NCBI RefSeq assembly: GCF_965363235.1
Contig: NC_134849.1
Span: 57,307,122 to 57,371,121, forward strand
Origin: Mytilus galloprovincialis
Taxonomy: Eukaryota > Mollusca > Bivalvia > Mytilida > Mytilidae
DNA: 64,000 nt
Reading direction: 5' to 3'
Shown here: one piece after another, positions 55,801-64,000 of the stretch
Layout of the letters: each line of letters begins with the position of its first letter
How positions within the stretch are numbered: position 1 is the stretch's first letter
Position numbers and translations under genes: made by a program
Notes under the pieces: generated by a model
What the model was told of the DNA's origin: nothing
The model's database searches: none
What the model saw: only the letters and a program-made list of their open reading frames with translations

Positions 55801-58800
55801 TGATTGTTAATCTGAATTTTGGTGAAAATTGACAATTTTTGACTAAAATTTTTTTTTTAAAGAAAAAAAAACGCACGACTTTCTTTTTATTTTATGAATA
55901 TATAGAATGTGGTCTTTCAAAATTTGTCAATGACATTTCATGGTATTGTTGGTCTTGGGAGATAAACAGATTTAAAATTTAGGAGTTTTTGAAATTTTTC
56001 ATTTTCGAAATTTAACACATTTTTAAATGGTTGCTATGGAAACAAACTATTTAGTAAATTCACAATTTTAATGTTTTTGTATAGTTTGGGGTTTTGTTTG
56101 TCAATACTGTAAATATACATATTGTTTGTATTGATTAACAATATTTCTATGGGACTTTAAATTCCGTTATTTTATATTTTCAAAAACGGTCTTTTTTCAC
56201 ATATTCAAGCAAAATGTTGATTTGATGGTTACCATGGCAACGGGCATAATACAGGGAAAATAAAGACAGAATTTTACTTATCTACCAAAGTTCTTATGAT
56301 ATAGGGCAAAAAAAATTACTTCTGTGACATGTCATGAATCACCTTCTGCATGATTTTTACAAAGACAGGTACTTGACTTATAAATTGTAATTTTTTCTAA
56401 ATATCATAATTAAAGCAAAATAGTTACATGTAGATAGAATAGTATACTTCATGAATCATTATTTGTTGAATCAATGTAAAAGTGTCAGAAACACAGAGCC
56501 AAAAACCGTCTGGTTATATCATCTACAACATTAAATGGATCTTACATACATGTAGTTTTGGAAAGAGATGCAAAGATTTCAAAGGGAAACTCAAATAAAG
56601 AGAAAGCAAATACAAAAATCTTTAAGTAACAAAACAATAGCACACAAAACACAGCATAGAAAACTAAACACTAAGCAACATGAAACCCATTAAGAATCAG
56701 CGGTGACATCAGGTACTCTGGAAGGGTAAGCAGATAAGTTATGAGTGGATTTAACAGTGACCATCAGACATCTACAATTATGAACAAATTTTCTAAAGTC
56801 TTAAGAAAAAATACATGGTGAATAAGAAGGCCTTAGCTTCCATTCTTAATATTTGTAGAACGAAACTTCTTTGAAACAAAAGATAAGAAATCAGTTGCCA
56901 TGGCAACCAGATCTATCGTTATTTCTATCACTTCATTTGGTATATTTTTGTAAAGCAAAAAATAATACTTGAATTTTAAGTTTCCAAAAAAAGCAGAACT
57001 TGTTCTGTTTATATCATGAATGATTTCTATGCCAATATTTTCTTTTGCAGATTTTGGAAGAAGAGATATTTTTGGAGCTTCCAGTCAGAGAAATGATCGG
57101 TCATCTGAAACGACTGAATGATATGGAAATAGAGGATGAGAAAATCTTACAGGGGGTCAAGTGTTGGGTTATCTACAGTGTAGATGATAGACAGCTTCTA
57201 GGATATAAGGTACTTAATAAAATGGTTGTCATGATACAGTCCATACACATGAGTCAGTCAAAAATTGCTCTTGATGGTGATTGTTTTTAAATCACTCTGA
57301 AATTCTTTAATAGAGTCAAAAATTGCTGTTGATGGTGACTGTTTTTGAATCACTTCTGAAATACTGAAATAGATATTGTAAGGCAGTGTCATGAATGAAA
57401 GTGTAATAACTGTTTAATCATCAGATAACTTACTTGGTATACTAGGGTCTGTATAGGATTTACAAAATGGAGAATAATAGGCCTAAAAATATAGAATTGA
57501 GCAAAGTGGTGAAAAAGATAAAAAAATAATAGAGATTAATGCAGTGCTAAAATCTGAAGCATATATAAATGAACTAAAATAAAAAAAAAAAAAACATACA
57601 AGACTAACAAAGAGGCTCCTGACTTGAAAAAGGTGCAAAAATATTGCAGGGTTAACCATATTTTGTGAGATCTCAACCCAACCGCCCTAATACCTCTAGC
57701 CAATGTAAAATAAACAAACACACCATAATTCACACACTAAAACCCAGCTTAAAAGAAGTCTGAGTCTGATGTCAGAATGGGTAACAGTAGAAACTAAGCA
57801 AAATGACAATGCTACATAAATTAACAAGGAACTACTAGCAGGTACTCGCATGCCAATAGAGACGACAGATATTTTTACATTTTTCATACAAATGATGTTT
57901 TGTATTTGTTTTCAGTTACTTCAAGAATTCCCAAAATTGAAGGAAGAATTAGAGAAATTTTTGCCAGCTGAATACCAGGTCCCACAAGAAGAGGGTATGT
58001 GTACTAATTGAATTATAACATTGCAGAGGAAAATTAGAACGGAAAAGGGTTGCTGCCCTTTGTTACCAATCAAAATTTGTAATTAAATTCTATTCCTTAA
58101 ACAAATCACAATGATCAAGTTCCATGCCACTTACAGTGATCATTCACATGTAGATAAACAGCTTGATAGAAGCACTGCTCCTGAAAAAAGGAAACTTGTC
58201 TATCTGATTGCATTGTTTGGTGAAATTGGGTCAGAAATTTAGCCTTTTACCGAAAGATATTTGAGGTATGCCTGTCTATTATTAAAAAAATCGACATTTA
58301 AACCTTAGACTCGGATGAAAAAGGTCAATTAGTTCATTGCTATGTGTAGTGATTTAGTAACTATTGTGAAACCATAGTAAGATTAGAAAATGCACTTAAG
58401 GTGGTACCTAACACTACAGGGAGATAACTCTGTAAAATCAGCAGAACGTTTTAATGACGTTGTGTTGTTAAGGGAATATTAAGCTTCTCAATGATCAAAA
58501 TTAGTGTTTGTCAAACTGCTATATAACCAGTGTAATTTTTCTGATTAAACGGTTGGTTCAAATTTTTGAATTTTTTTATATTTTTGTCAAAGTGTCAAAG
58601 ATAATACTTTGTAAAAATTTTAAGAAAATTAAACGAGCCAAATTAATTTTAGTTAAGGTGTTGGGTACCACCTTAACTGCAATATTGAAAGTAGAGAACC
58701 TATGTTTTCCATTTAAAATGAACTATAATTATTGTTATAATTGTTGTGTCGATACAATGTACATGATATTTGTTTGCAGTGTAAATTACATGAACATTTC

Positions 58801-60583
58801 TTCAATCTCATTGGTCAGTCTTGCAATGCAATGTTAATTGTTAAAACATGAAAGACAGAGTAACAATGCAACCAAAGAAAAAGATAACCTTTAGTTTTCA
58901 AGTTTATACCAAATTCCAGTATTTAAACTTTTTTGTTGGAAAAGATATTTTAGTTTTGTATCGGCTGTTTTGATTGGCTGATTAGATGAGTGCCATGGGA
59001 CCTTGTCAGTTTATTTTGTTAGCTGTCATTGGACTGTTATTTTTGGTAAGTTTATATTTATTTGGGTTAGTTTTTGCAAGATTTACCAATGAGGTGAAAG
59101 ATGATGTGGGATATTTATACAAATATAAAAATATTTCAATTTTAAATTAAATCCTTTTGAAAAATTTAATTAGAACGATTTTCATAAGGCGAATGAAAAA
59201 AGAAAATCATGACTGTTAAAAACCTGTTGATATCGTTAAATATTGTATTACTTCAACTCCGTGAAAAATAGTAATAAATTTGTATAAAATGCTCTGTTCA
59301 GTGTAAATGATTTCAAACAAATGTGCAGAATTTTGATAAAGTTTAGGATTTTAAATATACCAGATTTCATTATTATTTTGTAATTTTTCTTGTTAACAGG
59401 AATAACAAAGAGCATGCAAGAAAAAGACAGTGAATTTACAGAAAGAATAAAGCAAACCATAGAAATTGGTGAAAATCTTGAATTTAATCATATCAAAGAG
59501 GAACCAGTTGAAGATCAAGATTTCACATCAAATAATCAAAGCAAGATAAATCATGAAAAAGGCCTGGGTCTGTATGAGGGAGATAACTCTTTGAATAGTA
59601 CAAATAATTCCACCAAGGATGAATCTATGGATTTTGATGAGTCGGTGCAAATGTATGCTGACAAATTTATGTCATTAAAAGAAAGGGGAAGTTTTCAGCT
59701 TTTTGCTGCTGGAAGCCCTGACCAGACTGTTGTTTTAGGTCGAAAAGCAAAAGACGATGGGAGTCGTCTAAAATTTGAGTGCTCATGGGAAGGATGTCCA
59801 AAAAAGTTCTTCTCCAAAACCGGACTGAAATTTCATTTGAACAAACATAACAATGTATTCCCTTATAACTGCATACAATGTGGAAAGGGGTTTAATAGGA
59901 CTTGTGAATTCGAAGATCATATGAATCAGCATGCAGGAAACTTTTGGAAGTGTTCTATATGTGGGGCTGTTTTGAGGTCCCAGCATGGCCGCCGAGTCCA
60001 TGAATCTCAACACAAAAATCAACAGTTTCCATGTGACATTTGTGGGAAAATATTTCCCTGTAAAGATTATTTGAACTCACATTTACGTGCTCATAAAAGT
60101 TCTTTCGAATGTGACATTTGTAATAAAGTGTTCAAAAGAAAACACCATTATAAGGAACATATCAAAGTACACGAACGGAACGGTTTTCATTGCGAGTACT
60201 GCGATTTTAAAACAAACTATGCACAGAGTCTAAAAAGACATTTAAGGAACTCTCATGATCCGGAAAAACTTGAAATCCAAACTTGTAAAAGTTGTGGCAA
60301 GACTTTCAATCGCCATGACCACCTTATAAAACATATTGAAAAATGTAATCCACATGGTGAAGGGATTTGGCAGAAGCAGACGTCAAGCCCTGAAGTACAT
60401 GTACAGCCGCAAATGTATATAAGTGATGGCATTTTGCCAGACTCCATATCAGTGCAGCCTGAATTTCCACAATTTAGTTACAGTGTTAGTGACATTGAAC
60501 AGGGCATTTTAAATTATTCAGAAGGTCAGGCGGATAAAGTAATAGGCAAAAATAGTACAAACATTGTAGGCAAAGTTGAATAA
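49341..60583 (+). CDS. BTB-BACK-C2H2 zinc-finger protein, 635 aa, four coding exons
   Basis: Coding exons are 49341-49826, 57051-57209, 57916-57994 and 59400-60583, all with GT/AG boundaries and matching phases (0, 0, 1). The sum, 1908 nt, is 635 codons plus stop. The start AACCATGG has a good context; an in-leader ATG AAA ATG TAG precedes it. Residues 20-125 form a BTB domain (LCDIIL, AHKLILSVSTPYFKSL). About 131-225 form a BACK domain (LENCLRIHRVA, GVKCWVIYSVDDRQ). A linker with the SUMO-type motif IKEE (273-276) and acidic segments follows. Seven zinc fingers occupy about 367-557; the last is C2HC. BTB would dimerise or recruit a corepressor or CUL3, and the fingers would bind DNA in the nucleus. 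BACK usually accompanies Kelch repeats, so its pairing with C2H2 fingers is less common. Orthology to a named ZBTB protein cannot be decided here. Confidence 0.88.
50430..51195. repeat. Left arm of ~750 bp inverted repeat in intron 1
   Basis: Its reverse complement aligns by eye with 55635-56390 over most of its length: 'CAGATTTAAAATT', 'GGTATTGTTGGTCTTGGGAG', 'AATGGTTGCTATGGAAACAA' and 'TTGTCAATACTGT.AATATAC'. The arms are diverged by scattered substitutions and small indels, so they are two old copies of one repeat family in opposite orientations. Confidence 0.75.
51317..52156 (+). mobile_element. TACGACCCC element with internal repeats
   Basis: The ends TATACGACCCCA-type (51319) and TGGGGTCGTATA (about 52123-52134) are inverted. 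A GTCGTC microsatellite follows the left end (51361-51402). Three diverged internal units contain 'AGGATAATAACTT' and 'AAAACAAGCATTTTT'. The right flank GCTGCGCCCTGCGGAGCACC is characteristic of the family. No ORF of substance; the minus ORF 51215-51457 is from the microsatellite. Confidence 0.65.
52455..53135 (-). mobile_element. Degenerate copy of the 6814-9140 element
   Basis: Reversed, it carries ACGGTGAGCT-like ends (about 53122-53133) and GACGACGACGGACGCCAAGT, and the unit body with 'GCAACCCAACAATGGGTTGT' and 'TTACCCCTATGTTC'. It is more diverged than the 41075-41713 copy. Confidence 0.6.
53715..54296. mobile_element. GGGGGCAT-type dispersed repeat
   Basis: It begins near GTGTCCATTGGACACAGATG and ends GCCCCCTCCGCCACTGCGGGGGC. 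Three diverged internal units share 'AAGTGACAC..CC', 'AAGTTTCATAACATTTG.TTGAGGCAAACTAAAG' and 'CATAACT'. A related piece, ATGCCCCCACCGTAGCAAAG, lies at about 54630-54720, and another with CACCTCCTTCATC at 63480-63780. Confidence 0.55.
55635..56390. repeat. Right arm of ~750 bp inverted repeat in intron 1
   Basis: It is the inverted partner of 50430-51195. The arms lie about 4.4 kb apart. In the BTB-gene pre-mRNA they could base-pair, making a long imperfect duplex entirely within intron 1. Confidence 0.75.
57051..57209 (+). CDS. Exon: BACK domain
   Basis: 53 codons, phase 0 at both ends, acceptor TTTTGCAG (57050) and donor ATAAG|GTACTT. It encodes ILEEEIFLELPVREMIGHLK and the GVKCWVIYSVDDRQ motif of BACK. 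A ~64 bp tandem duplication with 'GTCAAAAATTGCT.TTGATGG' follows in intron 2 (about 57251-57360). Confidence 0.85.
57916..57994 (+). CDS. Exon: end of BACK region
   Basis: 79 nt, phase 0 to phase 1, acceptor TTGTTTTCAG (57915) and donor GAGG|GTATGT. It encodes LLQEFPKLKEELEKFLPAEY and the first base of a Gly codon completed in the next exon. It is too short to stand alone; the phase match with both neighbours supports it. Confidence 0.8.
58400..58672. mobile_element. MITE with GGTGGTACC termini and TTAA target
   Basis: GGTGGTACCTAACACTACAG on the left and TGTTGGGTACCACC on the right are inverted, and TTAA lies immediately outside both ends (58396-58399 and 58673-58676). It sits in intron 3 of the BTB gene. 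The ORF 58508-58837 (+) overlaps it and is not a gene. It is a common bivalve MITE. Confidence 0.75.
59400..60583 (+). CDS. Exon: linker and seven zinc fingers
   Basis: The acceptor is TTGTTAACAG (59399). After GITKSMQEKDSEF an acidic linker holds IKEEPVEDQD and a Ser/Asn-rich stretch. Fingers begin at CSWEGC (C-x4-C spacing), CIQC, CSIC, CDIC, CDIC, CEYC and CKSC; the seventh has H-x4-C. The linkers are not the TGEKP type, so this is not a standard KRAB-like tandem array. The tail contains YSEGQADKVIGKN. Confidence 0.9.
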
Positions 60584-60720
60584 TACAATTTTTAGGAAAA
60601 CTTGAATAAAACAAATGTTGTAAAGGTTATGTTGAATAATTCTAATGTTGTGCATGACTTGTGTAAAATTGTTGCAATGAATGATACAAATGTTTAAGGC
60701 AAAGTTGAATAAAGCAAATC
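60584..60720 (+). terminator. 3' UTR with degenerate repeat and polyadenylation signals
   Basis: AATAAA occurs at 60607-60612 and 60709-60714. The sequence from the last codons onward repeats a ~40-50 bp motif with drift (ACAAATGTTGTA..GGCAAAGTTGAATAA), so the stop codon itself lies in the first copy of a decayed tandem repeat. Confidence 0.5.
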
Positions 60721-60944
60721 ATTAGGGTATCTTTGAAGTATTCTTAGAAATTTTGATATTAAAAAATTCTTTAAACCAACTGATTTTATTGAAAGATTCA
60801 TTTATGTGACTATAATGTATGTTGAGTAGAAAAAATAGCTACAATTTTGTTAAACTTGCATGAAAATTTCATCAATGATAGAAACCTAAACATGCTAAAA
60901 GTAAGGCAACAATTAAAAATATTTTGGTTAGCCCAAAGCCTACC

Positions 60945-61150
60945 CAAGGTTGAGACAGTGGGTAGGTACATGTAGGTAGGCATTTTCTTTTTTTTTTTAA
61001 AGAAATTAACGTATCAGATGTTTATTAGTCTTCATGTCTATTTGATTAAAAAAAACTTCTCCAAATCAGGACAATAAAAGAATTTGAGTAGGCAGCTTTT
61101 TTCTGGGTAGGTAGGGTTTGGGCAAACAAACCTATTTTTTTTATGGCCTA
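60945..61150. mobile_element. MITE-like inverted repeat (GGTTAGCCCAAAGCCTACC)
   Basis: GGTTAGCCCAAAGCCTACCC on the left faces GGTAGGTAGGGTTTGGGCAA on the right as imperfect inverted ends, with two internal TGGGTAGGTA motifs. Non-coding. Confidence 0.5.
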
Positions 61151-61544
61151 ATCAATGTAAAATAAGTTGGTTTGCAGTATCAATTTGTTGTAGTTAATTG
61201 CTGTTAAATAACAATTTAGATAGTATAACACTACAATTTATTTTTTCAAGTGTCCAATGGATATGATGATAGGAGTTGACATAAATAGGCAAATATTTTA
61301 AGTGTTTAAAGTGTCCACTCCATTGATCATGTTGATACAAATTAAAAAAGTGGACTTTGTCATTTTTTTTTCTTCCATTATTTGTCTTGGCCACATACAC
61401 ACACCACAATACTTGTTGTACATGTTGAGTTAAACTTTGTTTTTAATATTTTCACATTACTGAAGTTTCTTTAATTTTTGTGGTTACATGTACTAATTTT
61501 CGTGGATTGAGGAAAACTTGAGTTTTTGTCGAGCCTGCAACTTT

Positions 61545-62620
61545 TGTTGCAGAAAGCTCGACATAGGGATAGTGATCCGGCGGCGGCGGTGTTAGCTCAC
61601 TTCTTAAAAGCTTTATATTTTAGAAGGTGAAAGACCTGGATGCGTCATACTTTGTATATAGATGCCTCATGTTACGAAGTTTCCGTCAGTCACATGTCCA
61701 ATGTCCTTGACCTCATTTTCATGGTTCAGTGACCACTTGAAAAAAAAGTTCAAATTTTTTGCAATGTTGAATTCTCTCTTATTATAAGTAATAGGATAAC
61801 TATATTTGATATGTGCGTACCTTGCAAGGTCCTCATGTCTGTCAGACAGTTTTCACTTGACCTCGACCTCATTTCATGGATCAGTGAACAAGGTTAAGTT
61901 TTGGTGGTCAAGTCCATATCTCAGATACTATAAGCAATAGGGCTAGTATATTCGGTGTTTGGAAGGACTGTAAGGTGTACATGTCCAACTGGCAGGTGTC
62001 ATCTGAACTTGACCTCATTTTCATGGTTCAGTGGTTATAGTTAATTTTTGTGTTTTGGTCTGTTTTTCTCATACTATATGCAATAGGTCTTCTATATTTG
62101 TTGTATGGAATGATTGTAAGGTGTACATGTCTAGCGAGCATAGTCATGTGACCTTGACCCCATTTTCATGGTTCAGTGGTTATAGTTAAATTTTTTAGTT
62201 TTGGTCTTTTAATCTAATACTATATGCCATAGGTCAACTATATTTGGTGTATGGAAACATTTCATGATCTTTATGTCAGTCGCGCAGGTTTTATTAGACC
62301 GTGACCTCATTTTCACGGTTCATTGCACAGTGTTAAGTTTTTGTGTTTTGGTCTATTTTTCTTAAACTATAAGTAATGGGTCAACTATATATGTTGTATA
62401 GAAGCATTGTTAGCTGTACATGTCTGCCTGGTATGGTTTATCTGACCTTGACCTCATTTTCAAGGTTCATTGGTCTTTGTTTAGTTATCTTGGTTAATGT
62501 TAAGTTTATGTGACAGTTGTAATAAAGCTTAGCTGTATACTTAGGACTATCAACATAATATCAATAATTATAGTATAGAAGGCGAGACATTTCAGCGTGT
62601 GCACTCTTGTTGTAGATATA
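61545..62620 (+). mobile_element. Dispersed element with ~150 bp internal repeats
   Basis: It starts with a palindrome (GTCGAGCCTGCAACTTTTGTTGCAGAAAGCTCGAC, 61537-61571) and a GGCGGC repeat. At least four diverged units follow, with 'TTGACCTCATTTTCATGGTT' and 'AACTATATTTGGTGTATGG'. The end is 'AATTATAGTATAGAAGGCGAGACATTTC'. It resembles the split copy at 9640-10775. No ORF. Confidence 0.65.
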
Positions 62621-62743
62621 TATAAATTTTTAGTTTTGGCAAAGTCTGTCCGAATTCCTATGGGAAATTTGTTATTCATTGAACATTTAAATTTGTGGTT
62701 CCCCTGTACTCACAAAATCAATGGAAATTGGTATACAACACAA

Positions 62744-62880
62744 AATAATGAATTCACAGTATCGAAGGTTAGATTGAGCTGTAATCTACAAGATGTAGGG
62801 AACATACACATGATACAAGAGTCTAATAATGAATTCACAGTATTGAAGGTTAGATTGAGCTGTAATCTACAAGATTTAGG
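62744..62880 (+). repeat. Tandem duplication, 81 bp period
   Basis: AATAATGAATTCACAGTATC...CTGTAATCTACAAGAT occurs at 62744 and again at 62825 with few changes. The ORF 62597-62920 spans both copies and is open by chance. Confidence 0.55.
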
Positions 62881-62920
62881 AAGCATAAAAGAGTCATTTA
62901 AAAATCACTCTTTGTGGTGA

Positions 62921-64000
62921 TTTCATCCAGTGAATCCATGTGGTTGTGTGTGTGGTCTTTAATTCAAGGGTCCGGAAACGGTCATATATGCCAGTCTTGA
63001 CCTAAACTGAAAGTAGTTTGTCCTAAATGAGTAATTGGGATTTAGGACAAATGTTATTTTTTTACAGAAATAATTTCGGTCATTCAATGTCATTTCGTTG
63101 AGATCGAGTTTCTAACATTGTCTAAATCGCCATTTTGAACTTATTTTTTGTTGTTATCTTTTCCTGTAATAAAACTGCCACTCCAGTAAAGTGTTATAAT
63201 CCTGAGGGCCCTCCTAATAACTATAGTAATGCCTCCGGGAAATATTGGCTAATGATCGCTAATCTCTTTACCTGTGTTTTTAATTAAATTTTTTATTGAT
63301 CACGAGCTCAGAACTAATATTTTAAAGAAATTAAAAGTTCATAACAACTGTCTGCATTATTTAATTACTTTTCTCAGCTTAGACAATTAATATTCTGATT
63401 TAAAATTAAATTAAATTAATAACCTAATTCCATATTAGATATATACCAAATAGGATTCAAACATTGTAAATCGTCAGTAACACTTTGATTGTCCACCTTA
63501 TCCGTCCATATGTACATTCCAAAATTTTTGCATTCTCTAACTTAAATTAATTAAATGTTACAAATCTTATACACAATTGCTTATTACCACAAAACACATA
63601 TTACTTCGAATTTGGGTTACCTAACTTTTTACTATTTTTGTCCCTTTATAATGCTATATGCAAGCGATTACCTGTGTCCCACAGACACCTCCTTCATCTA
63701 TTTTTCTAACTTAATCACTTTTACATTAGACATTCATGCAAAATTTACAACAGTTCAAAAATGTTGAGATAAAGATCATTCTTTATGTTGAATGTTGAGT
63801 GATTTGCTGTGAAACATTTGTAGATGGTGAGACAAGGTTACAGACTGATTCTTTAGACATTTTGTTATTAGATTTGTACTTGAATCATGGTTATTCTTTT
63901 AATGTTCTTGTTGTCAATGAATTATGTTAGTGTTCCTTTAGATATTATGTATCACAAATACATTGTACATGTATGTCATTGCTTCAATGAATAAAAGATA
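62921..64000. other. Right end of the window, no gene seen
   Basis: No supported gene. A fragment of the GGGGGCAT-type repeat may lie at about 63480-63780. The last 200 bp, ending in AATAAAAG at 63990, could be the 3' end of a transcript, but no coding segment precedes it. Confidence 0.35.

Larger units (their letters stand above)
49827..57050 (+). other. Intron 1 (7.2 kb), filled with repeats
   Basis: From left to right it holds a PLE-tail repeat (50133-50215), the left arm of a large inverted repeat (about 50430-51195), a TACGACCCC element (51317-52156), a short PLE tail (about 52185-52260) and a reversed copy of the 6814-9140 element (52455-53135). Two 'GGGGGCAT' repeats (53715-54296 and 54625-54720), another PLE tail (55230-55345) and the right inverted arm (about 55635-56390) follow. 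No conserved coding segment was seen. Confidence 0.7.

Noticed and set aside
58508..58837. 109-residue ORF in intron 3 of the BTB gene
   Set aside because: It overlaps the GGTGGTACC MITE and has no domain.

Overview
The window is animal nuclear DNA and looks like a marine bivalve, most probably a mussel (Mytilus or a close relative). The reasons are an AT-rich background, spliced genes with long introns, and dispersed repeats I recognise from bivalve genomes: Penelope-like retroelement (PLE) tails, a RUDI-like SINE, the 'AGCTCACCTGGCCC' element and the 'GGTGGTACC' MITE. The species call is recognition from memory, not a search result. I see no bacterial-style operons, rRNA, functional tRNA or CRISPR.

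Only three host genes can be supported, all on the + strand. At 3619-4302 a single coding exon gives a 227-residue Ser/basic-rich protein I do not recognise. At 19421-21730 a single coding exon gives a 769-residue membrane protein with a signal peptide, an extracellular Cys/N-glycan domain, a cytosolic or luminal cluster of CPDC repeats and about seven membrane segments. The largest gene has coding exons at 49341-49826, 57051-57209, 57916-57994 and 59400-60583. They join in frame into a 635-residue BTB-BACK-seven C2H2 zinc-finger protein, probably a transcription factor. A likely non-coding first exon ends at 47998.

The rest is mostly mobile DNA, much of it nested. 0-6.8 kb: unique AT-rich DNA with a few hairpin/MITE elements and a SINE. 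6.8-9.1 kb: four tandem copies of a ~502 bp unit. 9.6-18.9 kb: PLE fragments, MITEs and hammerhead-ribozyme-like modules. 22.2-32.5 kb: a stack of insertions inside a PLE copy, namely two elements with GGGGACGAAGT ends, one of which contains a 6.7 kb array of a TIR element plus spacer, one unit of which contains a hAT remnant. 34-41 kb: an L1/Tx1-type LINE split by a TIR element and by a DDE transposase gene. 41-43 kb: a TCGAAATTTCGA minisatellite and a retrozyme-like dimer with two intact hammerhead ribozymes. 43-47.2 kb: two further LINE pieces, one split by an element with a FLYWCH-like remnant. 47.3-47.5 kb: a near-perfect foldback element. 50-56 kb: intron 1 of the BTB gene, with ~750 bp inverted arms around other repeats. 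58-64 kb: intron 3 MITE, the zinc-finger exon, then dispersed repeats.

The most notable content is the set of self-cleaving RNA modules. Two hammerhead sequence families are present. One pair (42550-42593 and 42918-42961) brackets a 368 nt unit in the arrangement expected to release a small RNA of that length for circularisation.
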